Part shown: positions 35,401-45,331 of the stretch, one piece after another
Numbering within the stretch: position 1 is the first letter of the stretch
How the letters are laid out: each line of letters starts with the position of its first letter
NCBI GenBank assembly: GCA_035222895.1
Contig: JAVYIG010004931.1
Location: 84,382-148,381, forward strand
Length of the DNA: 64,000 nt
DNA from: Strongylocentrotus droebachiensis
Taxonomy: Eukaryota > Echinodermata > Echinoidea > Camarodonta > Strongylocentrotidae
Direction of reading: 5' to 3'
Program-made: the position numbers and the translations under genes
Notes under the pieces: model-generated
What the model was told of the DNA's origin: nothing
Seen by the model: only the letters and a program-made list of their open reading frames with translations
Databases searched by the model: none

Positions 35401-38400
35401 TTTTTCTTTCTTTTTTTTTTTCCTTTTTTTTTTTGGTGTGTTTTTGGGGCCGCCCAAGGGGGGGTTTAAACCCCCTAACCCCCCCCCCCCCCCGTAGATC
35501 CGCGCCTGACCGGTGTCAGAATTGGTAGATGAAGGATCTTCAGGGCCAAGGAAGGCGAAAGACATGGGAAAAAGGAAGAAGAAACCATCGGGAGATCGCT
35601 GTAGTGTATGGTAATGAACTGTGCATGGGTATAGACAGCTACTGTTCACTCCGTGCCTGGGCCGATTTCAACACCAAAACAAAAATTACATGGTGAAAAT
35701 ATCGACTAATAGCACATCGTTGGCATGTATATGTCATAATTTTTAAAAGGGGAATTGATATTAATACTATGAAGTACTAGGGGAAGGTAAAGAATTGTAC
35801 ATAGAATTATGATTTATTAGACTTTTCAGCCTTTGAAACAAAAATATGCAGAAAATCGTATCACTCTGCACATGTTTGCTATGGAACATCCGGGTACGTG
35901 AATATACTCTTTCCCGGACGTGAGGTCATAAATAGTAGACCAGCGCGGTGACTGATTTTCTATGCAAAGAGAGGCGGATATTTTCGACATTTCAATTGAG
36001 GATTTCGAGTAGACAGAATTTTTTGTGATATACTAAGTAATTGAAAAACTTAAAAATAACATATACTTGCCGTAGGTTACAAAATAAGGGACATTTATTT
36101 GCTTAGAGTATCAACTTTAAAGAAATAAAGGTATACATATTTCAACCACCTAACGGTCTACGAAACGCCTTGCGTTTATTCCCTAATGCTAATAAGGACC
36201 TTGCGATATTAATTCCATTTTCATCATTATGAAATAGGTATATTTTCGCAATTAGTTAATATTTGAAGATAATTATGACCAGGACAGCTAGAGACAGAAG
36301 AGAATGGAAATTTCATGAGGAGGGCTTTGTCCAACGTCTGGATGAACTATAGCCTGATAGATAGATGACTCGATTACAGATTCGCAAATCAATTATCCTT
36401 TAAATTGCAAAACACCCCTTGTAATGAGTTCATTTGTATGAAGGCAGAACAATAAGAGAAACAGACTGGTAAAAGTTTGAAATAAATCGGACTAATGATG
36501 AGAGAATAACGAATGTTTGAAATATGACATCACTTAATAAAGACGACTCTCAAATTGACAATCCAGTCATGGATTGTGACGTAGACCATGTAAAGAGTAA
36601 AGTTGTTCGCCACTATTACCAATTTAGCCAATGTGAAGTGCCCATACGTATAATGATTACAACTTTCACAAGTTCGTATTACCGTCTAATTTTCCCCCGA
36701 TTTCTCTTACACTTTCACCAGTCTGCTTCTTTGATGTTCTTTCTTTCTATACAGTGCGTCCCAGAAAAAACGAAACCGAGAATTATCGACGTTTGATCAT
36801 AACTTAATCACAATTATAATTAATAAATGACACATATTTGGAAAACTGAGTTCCTCCTCTTTCATCTGATGTAACTCATATAAGGCATATTTCACGCATG
36901 AGTGATTAAGATGAATTTGAAGAGAGAAATTCACATTTCTAGAAAGTTGTGTTTCTGCCCTTTCATATGACACCTCAATCACGAAAAATAAGCAAGGAAT
37001 GACAAAGTTCTGTATGTTTTAAGGAGTGCTTGCATTTCCATAATTTTATCAAACGAATTCATTTTCCCTGGCTGCCTGCCTTAAGCGTTGGTCACATCAC
37101 ACCGTGCGTGTTTTTAGTCCGTACGGTTTTTGGGGAGGCCACGGCCGCCACGTTTTTCTGAAAACGTAGGGAGGGAGTGGCAAAGGCAGGGAGGGAGTAC
37201 CGGCAACGCGCGTCACACGTACTGTGTAAGTACGTGGCCCGCACGCCACGCCTGGCCGTCAACGGTTGCGTGCATCGTATGTTGCGCACGTGGTAAGTGC
37301 GTTGTACGTGCTTAGAACGTGCTTACAACGTGCTTACAACGTACGGTCTCCGCGCGGTTGCCACGTTATCGTACGGAGGCCGTACTTACAAGTGCTGCTC
37401 ACGTACGGTGTCCTTACTCACTCGCATGTTGTAAGTGCGTACACGTGCGATGAACTTGGTGTTTATATCGGACGACATTTCGATGTTCTCCAGAAGTCCC
37501 AGCTGTTGCTGCCTCAAGATGCCGCCCATTCCACCGGAGAGACTATATACTGCATAAATCAGTGCGAACAACGTGCGTTGTAAGTGCTTACTCGGTACGG
37601 TCCACGTGAGTTCTGCGTGCTCATTGGACAGCTGAACTGGGGAAGTGGCGAGCAAGCACAGACCACGCACTTATCACGTGCGCCTTTAAAAGACGCACGG
37701 AGTCAGTGCGTTGTGCGCTCGTTGGCAGTACCGGGCACGCACGTCACACGCACTGGGGTGAATCGGTAGCCCGAACGCAGCCCGAATTACGCAGTGAAAG
37801 TTCCTCGTACACTAAAAGTGCTACGGTGTGTCTGCGTGCTCCCAAATCCGTACAGAGGCGGTACTCATCACGTACGGATACCCACATTTTGCCCACGTTT
37901 TTGCACGTAGACAGCACGCACTTGCAAGTACGGCGAGATGTGACCACCGCAAAGCAACACACGGAATTAAGAAAAGACTTAAATCCGTTTCGTTGACAAT
38001 CGACCGTAGACGAAAGACTTCATGCATGGCCGATTGTCAACGAAACGGAGTTAAGTCTTTTGACAATTCTGTTTTTTGCTACGGCAGGCAGTGAAAACGA
38101 ATTCGTTTGATAAAATTATGGAAATGCAAGCACTACTTTAAACATACAGAACTTTGTCATTCCTTGCTCATTTTTTCTGATTAAGATGTCATATGAAAGG
38201 GCGGAAACTCAACTTTCTAGAAATGTAAATTTCTCTTTGAAATTCAGATATCGTCCGCCAAATGACTTTTTGGTTTCCTCTCTTCAAATTCATTTAAATC
38301 ACTCATGCGTGAAATATGCATCAGGTGAGTTGCATCAAATGAAAGAAAAAGATCTAAGCTTTCCAAATATGTCTCATTTATTAATTATAAATGTGACTAA

Positions 38401-38571
38401 GTTATGATAAAACATCGATAATTCTCGGTTTCGTTTTTTCCGGGACGCACAGTATAGAGTAGTTAGCTATCAAGGTTGGATTTCCCTTCAATTACCGTTC
38501 TCTTTTCAGAAGATCCGTCGGTTAATCTGGAACCAGTAATTGCCGAAGACGAAGTACCGTCACCTAATTGA
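32456..38571 (+). CDS. Unrecognised 112-residue single-pass membrane protein
   Basis: Three exons, 32456-32476 (MFSVNDE), 34019-34274 and 38510-38571, join with agreeing phases into 112 residues plus stop. Donors are GAG/gtaaga and ATGG/gtaaaa; acceptors are gatggcag and tcttttcag. The first 57 residues are hydrophilic: a basic Ser/Lys stretch, then the acidic run NDNDNDDDGE. A basic patch KNSRHRMRLR leads into one helix, residues 68-89 (IVAVALVFTVAALIAFGVAL), and a short acidic tail (EDPSVNLEPVIAEDEVPSPN). Positive charges before the helix suggest an inside N terminus (type II). An AATAAA follows at 38585-38590. No family is recognised. The model rests on splice and phase logic plus a plausible protein. 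Confidence 0.6.
33116..33784. mobile_element. Foldback element with TCAAAAAAAAGTTTACAC ends
   Basis: Arms of about 200 bp (33116-33315 and 33570-33784) are near reverse complements, e.g. GAGAGTGCAAAAATCGACTT and its mirror near 33585. Short T-A flanks fit a mariner-type target but are not decisive. The 250-bp spacer shows no transposase. First intron of the small membrane protein gene. Confidence 0.75.
35081..35508. mobile_element. hAT-like MITE with CAGG(G/C)GCGGATCTA ends
   Basis: Left end CAGGGGCGGATCTAG and right end TAGATCCGCGCCTG are mirrored, with poly-G and poly-C just inside. The flanks share only ACCGG, so an 8-bp duplication is not shown. Confidence 0.6.
36752..38452. mobile_element. 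mariner-type foldback element, copy 1 (with nested insertion)
   Basis: TA-flanked ends CAGTGCGTCCCAGAAAAAAC and the mirrored GTTTTTTCCGGGACGCACAG. Long arms pair over roughly 330 bp, including GATAAAATTATGGAAATGCA near 38107 and its mirror near 37037. TA targets and CAGTG ends fit Tc1/mariner. The element at 37085-37950 sits inside. It ends 58 bp before the last exon of the small membrane protein gene. Confidence 0.75.
37085..37950. mobile_element. CpG-rich element with GCG(T/G)TGGTCACATC ends
   Basis: Terminal inverted repeats GCGTTGGTCACATC and GATGTGACCACCGC bound 866 bp packed with ACGTGC/GTACGT-like words (AACGTGCTTACAACGTGCTT). It differs sharply in base composition from its AT-rich host and is nested in the foldback element. 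Confidence 0.65.
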
Positions 38572-38806
38572 AATGACCTGATGAAATAAACAACGACTTC
38601 CATGTTGACCACGAAGGGATGATTTGTAATGTTTCATGATTACAGACATCATCAGACATTCAATATAGCGCTCGCATGACATTCACGATATGGAGCGTTT
38701 GAATGGGATAGAACATAATAGCATAGGCCCACATGGAGCACATTTCAACATTATCCCAAACTAATGTGTCCAAAAATCAAACATTTGGACACCATGAAGA
38801 AAGCTT

Positions 38807-38945
38807 TTATTATTATTATCATCATCATAATCATCATCATCGTTATTATTATTTATCATTTTATCATCCTTTTTTGTATTTATCATTTTTATTATCATTA
38901 TCGTTATTATTATTATCATCATCACCATTATTATCATGATTCCAA
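38807..38945. repeat. ATT/ATC microsatellite
   Basis: Imperfect trinucleotide tract on the + strand. Open frames reading Ile/Tyr/His runs are artefacts. Confidence 0.85.
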
Positions 38946-39606
38946 GCAAACATGTTATCTTACATGTCATTTATATTTTAGAAGTCAGTATCAATTTCTT
39001 CAACTTTTCACGTAAATATCTACAGTACTTAGAAAATGTAACGCATTGATTATATTTTCATTTCAAATGTAATATCTTGTTTCGAAAATCGATTTAGTTC
39101 TAGTACAAACTACAAAGCTTTGTCAGATATTTTTTCTCCTCGCCAAGATTTGAACCAATACAAATTATTTTTCGCTCGTCTAGATTCATGGAGGTGCGAT
39201 GGCAATTTTGAACATTTAATATAAGTTTCGACGCTGGAACAGTTCACAAACACAAACATGTGAAACAGATCATTAGGAATCACAACCCTGTTTAAATAAT
39301 TATTTCTCAACAAATACCAGACTTCTACGGTTTGGTTCGAGATTTTTCACGAGAATTTATGGCGATGTGACATTTTTTGTTTAGATCTTTTTGGTTTCTA
39401 TATAGATGACAGGTCACTTATATATGACGCTCTTGCTATTGATTAGTTAACGTCTCTAAATAGCTGCATTTCCGTTACTTTTTCCATGATAATAGTTTGG
39501 TAGTTTGTGATAGGTTCCATGGTTTGATGATCAGTCAAACCTTCTTTCGCGATCAGCTGTATACAGAGACCGGCAAAATGGTTTTCTTTGAAAAAAGTAT
39601 CATAAT

Positions 39607-39694
39607 AACCTGTATATAAAGACCACGCCCACATAGACCACGCCCACAAAGACCACTCTTCGTATCTCCCTTGAGCAGTCTTTATATTTAGGTT
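39607..39694. repeat. Short hairpin repeat, AACCTGT family, second copy
   Basis: AACCTGTATATAAAGACCAC faces TCTTTATATTTAGGTT. The inside carries a small tandem of ACCACGCCCACA. Related to 38-95. Confidence 0.55.
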
Positions 39695-40024
39695 TCCCTG
39701 TTTTTGGAAACTGATAAATAGTTTAAATTGAATCAAATAATTTATATATGTACATGTATGTAAAATGTAAAATAGAACTGTTTGTGCGGTATACTACTGA
39801 CACTGTTTTTCGTTCATAAAAGTGTTTTTATTTGTATTGTCCGAAACAATTACAACTAATCAAATCTCTTTGTTGATTTGACAACCATTTCTTAAAAATG
39901 AATACAAGAAAAACACCTATCTACGATAATTCCAGGGCATGTTGTGTCATTACAATTGAATTCAAATACTACTTGAAGTTCAATACAAGTAAATGAAAAC
40001 ATGTTTGGTAGTACAAAATCAGAG

Positions 40025-40352
40025 AATCGCGTTGAAAAGAGCCATACTTAAGCTTTTCATCTTGCACCCATCAGAGTTAAACGCATAATGAAACAGAAAG
40101 CCGAAATCCGACATTATACACGGAAACTAAAAGGAACCAGGCACAAATATAACGAGCACTGATTGGCTGTACCTTAGCCAGCCAATCAGAGCTCGTTCTA
40201 TTTTCTGTTTCATAAGCATAACTAGTAAGTTTTTACTGAAGTGCCTTAAAACATAATCTAACAACAACAACAACATTCTGTTTAATTCTTGCGTTTTACT
40301 CTGATGAGTGCAAGACGAAATGCTTAAGTATGGCTCTTTTCAACGCAATTAA
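40025..40352. mobile_element. Hairpin MITE with GCGTTGAAAAGAGCC ends
   Basis: GCGTTGAAAAGAGCCATACT near 40032 is mirrored by AGTATGGCTCTTTTCAACGC near 40330. A second inner hairpin (GATTGGCTG...CAGCCAATC type) lies near the centre. Non-autonomous DNA element. Confidence 0.7.
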
Positions 40353-41005
40353 ATCGCTATTCATGTTTAAAACAAAATGCAAATAGAGATAACAAGGTTC
40401 AAGCTATTTGTAAGCACTATTGTATACAATATTGTGCCATATTTGTATTGATTTAGCAAAGAGCGTTAAAACTGAATTAAAAAAACGTCAAGTTAAGATA
40501 ATCATTCATATGCGTCTTTCGCTTCCATATGTCTTGGGTTATGTTATTTCTTTTTTTAGAAATGGCTTCTTTCATAGTTAAAAAAAAACTTGTACCAGTG
40601 TCAAACAAAAATTACAAAGTAATATTTTCGAACAAAGTATTTACTGATTTAATTCATTTAAAAAAGATGTGTAGGATTTGAAAATACAAGATTGAAAAAA
40701 CTTGAAAGCTAAATTTAAAGGATTTTGTTTGCCTTGTGTGTCAACCTATTGAAATGTGAGGAAATCAAAATGACGATATATTTGCCAGTCAAGGTTTATA
40801 TCCTGGAAGTCTTTGCTATTAGGCTTCGATTGCATTAAAAATATAAAAATATATTCAGTCGCCAAATCACGGAATACATTATTGTTGAGATTGAAGAAAC
40901 AAAGGAATCGAGAAAGTGAGATTAGAAGTAGGGTTTGTATATCACAGAGGCATATCCATAACTTTCTCCTGTTTGCTAGCCCAGAAACTAAAATTTACTC
41001 TTTCA

Positions 41006-41205
41006 AGTTTCAATACACTTGAAGATAGTACATATAGAAGGGGAATATCCGTCAGATTGTGTGAGAATGACTGTCAACCAGGCGCGTACGCAGTGGGTCC
41101 CCCCCCCCCCCCCCCCACTGCGTACGCGCCTGGTTGACAGTCATTCTCACACAATCTGACGGATATTCCCCTTCTATATGTACTATCTTCAAGTGTATTG
41201 AAACT
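41006..41205. repeat. Near-perfect 200-bp palindrome A centred on poly-C
   Basis: Both arms (about 90 bp) match base for base around a poly-C core. The inner arm ends carry CAGGCGCGTACGCAGTGGG, a hAT-like element end seen elsewhere in the window. It abuts palindrome B with no gap. Confidence 0.9.
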
Positions 41206-41462
41206 GTCAATGACATAATTTTATTTTTTTAATTTAAAAAAAAAAATCGATTAAAAAAAATAAATAAAAAAAAATCAAAAGGGGAGAGGGTTTTCGACAA
41301 ATCAAACACATACAAAAAAACAAGGGGGGTTAACCCCCCCCCCCTTGTTTTTTTGTATGTGTTTGATTTGTGGAAAACCCTCTCCCCTTTTGATTTTTTT
41401 TGATTTTTTTTTTTTAATCGATTTTTTTTTTTAAATTAAAAAAATTAAATTATGTCATTGAC
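41206..41462. repeat. Near-perfect 257-bp palindrome B centred on poly-G/C
   Basis: Starts GTCAATGACATAATTTTATT and ends with its mirror ATGTCATTGAC. The core is CAAGGGGGGTTAACCCCCCC. Arms contain poly-A/poly-T and GGGGAGAGGGTTTTC. It begins at the base after palindrome A ends. Confidence 0.9.
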
Positions 41463-41689
41463 TGACCAAAAAAGGGGGACCTTACCCCCCCCCCCCAAAA
41501 AAAAAAAAAACGGAACAAATCGTCAAATTTTCAAATTTCGTCGAGACCAAAACAAAAAATTGATATCCTCTTAACCGGTAACATTGCCTCAGATTCTGAA
41601 ACAAAATCCTGGATTTAGCTCATTCTGCAATCATAATTTAGAGTCAGGAATCCCATGGCTTTTACAAACCGATCGTCTTCTTTGTGCAT

Positions 41690-42180
41690 GGCTGGTCATT
41701 AACGAAACGGAGTTAAGCCTTATGTCAACTCTGTTTGTTGCTACGGCAGGCAGCCAGTGAAAAAACATTAGTTTACTAAAATTATGGAAATACAAACATA
41801 ACTTTTAACAAACAGAACTGTGTTATTACTGGCTCATTTTGCCTGATTGAGGTGTCATATGAAAGGGAAGAATATGAACTTTCTAGCAACTTGATTTTCT
41901 CTTTGAAATTCAGATACCGCCCAACTCTTTGGTTCCCTCTCTTCAAATTGTTTTCAATCACTCATGCGTGAAATATGCATCTCTCTCTCTCTCTCTCTCT
42001 CTTGTATCCTTCCTCCGCTCAGGTCGGAGATCGTCGGCACTGTGAGTCTGCCGAAGTTACATCAAATGAAAAAGAGGATCTAAGCTTTACAAATATGTGT
42101 CATTTATCAATTATAATTGTGATTAAGTTAGGATAAAACATCGATAATTCTCGGTTTCGGTTTTTCTTGGACGCATTGTA
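41690..42180. mobile_element. mariner-type foldback element, copy 2 (one arm)
   Basis: Matches the right arm of the element at 36752-38452, including GGAAATACAAACATAAC- and CATCGATAATTCTCGGTTTC-type blocks, and ends in GGACGCATTG before TA. A (CT)n tract and about 60 bp of unrelated sequence interrupt it near 41980-42050. The left arm is missing. Confidence 0.7.
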
Positions 42181-42186
42181 TAATAC

Positions 42187-42745
42187 GGAGATGGTGGTGT
42201 TGTAGTTGGTGGGGTCGTAGTAGTTGGTGGTGTTGTAGTTGGTGGGGTCGTAGTAGTTGGTGGTGTTGTAGTTGGTGGGGTCGTAGTAGTTGGTTGGTGG
42301 TGTTGTAGTTGGTGGGGTCGTAGTAGTTGGTGGTGTTGTAGTTGGTGGGGTCGTAGTAGTTGGTGGTGTTGTAGTTGGTGGGGTCGTAGTAGTTGGTGGT
42401 GTTGTAGTTGGTGGGGTCGTAGTAGTTGGTGGTGTTGTAGTTGGTGGGGTCGTAGTAGTTGGTGGTGTTGTAGTTGGTGGGGTCGTAGTAGTTGGTTGGT
42501 GGTGTTGTAGTTGGTGGGGTCGTAGTAGTTGGTGGTGTTGTAGTTGGTGGGGTCGTAGTAGTTGGTTGGTGGGGTCGTAGTAGTTGGTGGTGTTGTAGTT
42601 GGTGGGGTCGTAGTAGTTGGTGGTGTTGTAGTTGGTGGGGTCGTAGTAGTTGGTGGTGTTGTAGTTGGTGGGGTCGTAGTAGTTGGTTGGTGGTGTTGTA
42701 GTTGGTGGGGTCGTAGTTGGTAGTGTTGTAATTGGTGAGGTCGTA
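42187..42745. repeat. Minisatellite, 33-bp unit
   Basis: About 17 copies of a G/T-rich unit starting GGTGGTGTTGTAGTTGGTGG, with a few 4-bp expansions (GTTG GTTG). Because 33 is a multiple of three, long frames stay open on both strands, reading PTNYYDPTNYN on the - strand; there is no evidence that they are genes. It directly abuts the mariner-type arm. Confidence 0.9.
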
Positions 42746-43049
42746 GTAAATGGTGGTGTAGGTAGATGTCGGTTCCAATGCTTGGACAATATTTTCATCA
42801 GCACTTTCACATTCACTACATTTTGCCCCACTTACACGTCTTATATAAGTCAACATTTATGCGGGCATTCACGTGCAGGTAAAATGGTAGTAAGACTTGC
42901 ACTGTTTACTGTCTTATATGTGGTTTTATCATGTTGTGATGAATCTTCTTGGGGATAATTGTTTACTATCCTGCAGGGAGTTTGTTTGAATGTCTGGGGG
43001 GTTCGAAACAGACCATTTCTTTTTGGTCTCATCGTTGCTGTCCATTTTA

Positions 43050-43178
43050 ACAATACGGACTTTTAGATTCGCACGAAGACAATGGGGATTGCTACGATCG
43101 ACGTCCTTATAATGCACTGCCTTGAATGGACGTCACACGTATCAGTCCACGCAAATCTAAAGGTCCCTATTTTAACCA
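43050..43178. mobile_element. TAGGGACTTTTAG-family MITE, copy 1
   Basis: Left end ACGGACTTTTAGATTCGCAC and mirrored right end CAAATCTAAAGGTCCCTATT. The core GGATTGCTACGATCGACGTC is shared with the other copies. Confidence 0.7.
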
Positions 43179-43406
43179 CCCGACCTGACGAGATCTCCCG
43201 ATGAGCCAACTGACCGACCGCTGACCACCGAGACCTCTTTTGTTGAGTCAGGAGTGCACTGACCGTTATGTTGCTTGGAGGTGGGAAATAGGCCTAATAG
43301 CAGACTTCGATTGCTTGATTATTAGCTTTCTAGATATGTTAATGTCCGCAAGTATGGCATAATAGATACAGATATTGCTTGCTCGTCAGCATGCGAATTG
43401 CACACA

Positions 43407-43525
43407 ATAGGGACTTTTAGATCCGCACGAAGACAATGGGGATTGCTACGGTCGACGTCCCTTTAATGCACTGCCTTGAATAGACGTCACACGTATCAGT
43501 CCACGCAAATCTAAAAGTCCCTATT
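43407..43525. mobile_element. TAGGGACTTTTAG-family MITE, copy 2
   Basis: About 119 bp from ATAGGGACTTTTAGATCCGC to the mirrored CAAATCTAAAAGTCCCTATT. Lies at the left edge of the first C1q duplication block. Confidence 0.8.
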
Positions 43526-43984
43526 GTTGCTAGGTAGGACAAACTTGGCTTGCCCAACCTAACCACGCGGAACGTATGCAATTTGAATTCTGACTATTGA
43601 GATACAATTATTCGTAACAGGTGAATAAAACCCGGGAATGAACAAATACGTAACGAGGAACTTAAGAAAAATGTGTGCGTTCAATTTGATGCCATTACGT
43701 ACGAACATGACATATTCATGCACGTGTTTTCAGATATGCTCAATAACGAGCTCATTAAATAATTTGCTCATTGTGTTTAATACCATCTGTTTAAATGGAA
43801 TCCAACCCGTAGATTGATGTTGCTATAGCGGAGAGGTTTCGGACAAGCAAACGGGTGCCAAGACTCTTTTACATTCAAAAAGTATGTAGGCCCGACGCAA
43901 ATTGAAAAAACTATTCATTTAATTTTCATAATGAATACATTTCATTTCATTTTCCTCTTGTAAAGTCAAAGTATACAAATCAAA

Positions 43985-44180
43985 TTAACATTTGCCACAC
44001 TCCACCCAGGTGAAGTAAATGGGTACCTGGTAGGAAAGTATTCCTTGAAACGCAGCGCGCGTAACAGCTGCACTGCTAAAGCCAGGGTAATTATGCTGCA
44101 TTATTATAGAGCGCTTAGAGACTTCTGATAAAGTAAGTGTTAGGCGCTATATAAGCAAATATAATAATTATTATTAAAAA
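43985..44180 (+). mobile_element. SINE-like element with (ATT)n tail
   Basis: The body contains AAATGGGTACCTGGTAGGAA and GCGCTTAGAGACTTCTGATA, then GGCGCTATATAAGCAAATAT and (ATT)n. This is the usual layout of an invertebrate SINE sharing its tail with an L2/CR1-type LINE (compare the tail at 17030-17105). Confidence 0.55.
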
Positions 44181-44609
44181 CAGGCAATCAAATTAGCATG
44201 CTAGATATGTTTATGGAGCTCTGTAGTTTAAATCTACCTAATATGTGGATGCTATGTCGGATAGGCCTAATGCAAACATGTTGTTTGAAAAGGCATGCAC
44301 ATACGACAGCAGTGAGTCAAGATACAACAGGACAAGAAGGGCAACCGTAGCTCCCCTCATCGAATGGTAAATAAGGGGTAGCAAAGGGAAAGAGGAGGAG
44401 TAGAGGGAGAGAGAAAGATAGGAAAAAGGGGAAACGGGGAAAAGGAATTCGAAAAAAGATGGTAGGATCCTATACCAGATCCTTCCCTAATCGATGACTT
44501 TAAAACTTTTGCATTTCGATCCTTCTAGAACCCCCCCCCCCTTTTTTTTTCTGAAGTAGGCCTACGTGGTCCCTATTGGTAGACCCATTCAACGGCACTA
44601 AGCGTACAT

Positions 44610-44877
44610 GTCAATCATTTGAATGCTTTTGGAACTTGTTTACTGAAGCGATTGTTTTCAAATGCCATCCTCTTGGATTTCCAGATTTTTCATTTGAATA
44701 AATATTCAAGTAATTTGCATGATACCTCACTATCTGACGCCTCTGTAATGTACGTGGTGAGAGCACAGACACACGAGACACATCCAAGAGCACATTAATC
44801 TAGCAGTCTGGGGAAATAAGCAAGGCGTTTTTCAAATCGATTTTCCAGCTATAATAAAGCTTCACCCTGGATTTAAG
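44610..44877 (+). promoter_or_regulatory. Promoter region and noncoding first exon of the C1q gene
   Basis: This stretch is strongly conserved in the paralogue (55439-55702), unlike the sequence on either side. Both copies end in GGATTTAAG/gtaagac, a good donor at 44878. The coding exon begins at 45331 after ttgtttctcag, so this is the likely 5' UTR exon. The start of transcription is not resolved. Confidence 0.5.
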
Positions 44878-45331
44878 GTAAGACTGATCTTTTCCAGCTT
44901 ATCTAAATATTAGGACACTCCACTATCTTTCCCTGCGTGGTTAGTAAATAAAAAGATATCGGGGAAAACCGTTTGGATTTGTAATCATTATCTTGGGGAA
45001 CCGTTAAAGTTAAATATCCGCGATTGAATCCAACTGTGTCGGATATTATCCTTATTGTAATTATTAATATCATTATTATAGCCAATCTTTGAAAGATTTA
45101 TTTTGGGATTCCGTCTTCAATAACGCAGTATACGAGAACTGCACTTGAAAAGAGTGTACGTAGATTCATTACAAGGTATAGTGCCAGTTGAGGACATTTG
45201 GACATTTAAACTAAACTTGGAAATATCGTTCGATGACTTTCCGTGGTGTTTTACAATTTTCTTTGTATAAATTTACGACACTCTAAATAATGAAAAATAT
45301 TCATGATTTATTGATTTTGTTGTTTCTCAGA

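Larger units (their letters stand above)
38591..44600. other. Intergenic region between the small membrane protein gene and the C1q gene
   Basis: Mostly repeats: microsatellite, hairpin repeats, foldback copies, palindromes, minisatellite, TAGGGACTTTTAG MITEs and a SINE tail, each listed separately. No host gene is supported. Confidence 0.5.

Noticed and set aside
42100-42856. 240-residue Thr/Pro/Asn/Tyr repeat proteins on the - strand
   Set aside because: Two frames are open at once because the unit is 33 bp; no splice or start context. Kept only as a low-interest finding.
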